Shown in pieces: positions 5,831 through 5,945 of a stretch of DNA of 5,945 bases. This DNA is from Anaerolinea sp. GTDB lineage: Bacteria > Chloroflexota > Anaerolineae > JAAEKA01. The stretch covers positions 1 to 5,945 of the forward strand of contig JACSRL010000532.1 in NCBI GenBank assembly GCA_014879765.1, given 5' to 3'. Each line of letters opens with the position of its first letter. Within the stretch, counting starts at the first letter, position 1. Position numbers and translations under genes: made by a program. Under the pieces are notes generated by a model. It did no database searches. It saw nothing but the letters and a program-made list of their open reading frames with translations, and was not told the origin of the DNA.

Positions 5831-5863
5831 GTTGGTAAAAAGGTAGGTCGATAAACCGGCCTC

Positions 5864-5885
5864 GTCCGCATCTGAGGATGCGGAC
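5864..5885. repeat. Strong hairpin after xylA, 9-bp perfect stem
   Basis: GTCCGCATC (5864-5872) and GATGCGGAC (5877-5885) pair perfectly around TGAG, 33 nt after the stop codon. No run of T follows, so it is not a standard intrinsic terminator, though it could slow polymerase or protect the 3' end of the transcript. It shares its right arm with the larger palindrome at 5909-5942. Confidence 0.75.
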
Positions 5886-5945
5886 TCCGCGACACGAAAC
5901 ATCCCCACCGCGGAGTTCGCATCCCCCGATGCGGACTCCGCGACA
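5877..5945. repeat. 18-bp direct repeat, two copies 51 bp apart
   Basis: GATGCGGACTCCGCGACA occurs exactly at 5877-5894 and again at 5928-5945, where the window ends. Each copy is the right arm of a hairpin. The spacing and the cut at the edge leave open that more copies follow. Confidence 0.85.
5909..5942. repeat. Large palindrome, 15-bp stem with one wobble pair
   Basis: CGCGGAGTTCGCATC (5909-5923) pairs with GATGCGGACTCCGCG (5928-5942) around a CCCC loop. The single non-Watson-Crick position (T5917 with G5934) would be a G-U pair in plus-strand RNA. It resembles a dispersed intergenic palindrome (REP-like). There is no T-tract within the window, so a terminator role cannot be claimed. Confidence 0.8.

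Noticed and set aside
5864..5885. Intrinsic terminator of the sugar operon
   Set aside because: The hairpin is strong, but no T-run follows on either strand and the arm recurs in a second palindrome, so it is listed as a repeat.
4607..5908. Long minus-strand open frame (433 codons) opposite xylA
   Set aside because: It is an antisense shadow of a fully conserved xylose isomerase.

Overview
The window holds one partial secreted-protein gene on the minus strand, cut by the left edge. Facing away from it is a plus-strand run of three sugar-metabolism genes: a sugar phosphate isomerase/epimerase-like TIM barrel, a Gfo/Idh/MocA-type dehydrogenase and a class I xylose isomerase. The DNA is GC-rich. 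The xylose isomerase is close to the Thermus-type class I enzymes, the secreted protein has a domain order familiar from Chloroflexota, and the gaps carry 7-bp 'CGTGAA'-type repeats of a kind I associate with Anaerolineae/Caldilineae genomes. A Chloroflexota (Anaerolineae-like) bacterium is therefore the best guess, but this is inference; no rRNA or other marker gene is present.

Layout. Positions 1-1618 (minus) are one uninterrupted open frame of 539 codons with no stop before the edge: signal peptide, a secreted beta-rich domain, an Ig-like module and YVTN-type propeller repeats. Positions 1619-1955 are a divergent control region. It holds a weak minus promoter, a perfect consensus plus promoter (TTGACA, 17 bp, TATAAT) and two sets of heptad repeats, the second running into the ribosome binding site of the first plus gene. 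Positions 1956-2960 encode the isomerase/epimerase, 3216-4409 the dehydrogenase and 4661-5830 the xylose isomerase. The two gaps between these genes (255 and 251 nt) are mostly heptad arrays: CGTGA-oriented units after each stop codon and TCACG-oriented units before the next gene, giving perfect 17- and 18-bp inverted repeats. The last 115 nt hold two strong hairpins of an unrelated palindromic family sharing an 18-bp direct repeat.

How the genes work together. The three plus genes are probably one transcription unit from the promoter at 1761-1789, with a possible extra weak start before the xylose isomerase. Together they look like a catabolic set for a sugar or sugar derivative: oxidation of a hydroxyl by the dehydrogenase, isomerisation or epimerisation by the TIM barrel, and aldose-ketose isomerisation by the xylose isomerase. 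No kinase, transporter or regulator is visible, so the substrate cannot be named. The most unusual signal is the gene-polarised arrangement of inverted heptad arrays around the three genes.
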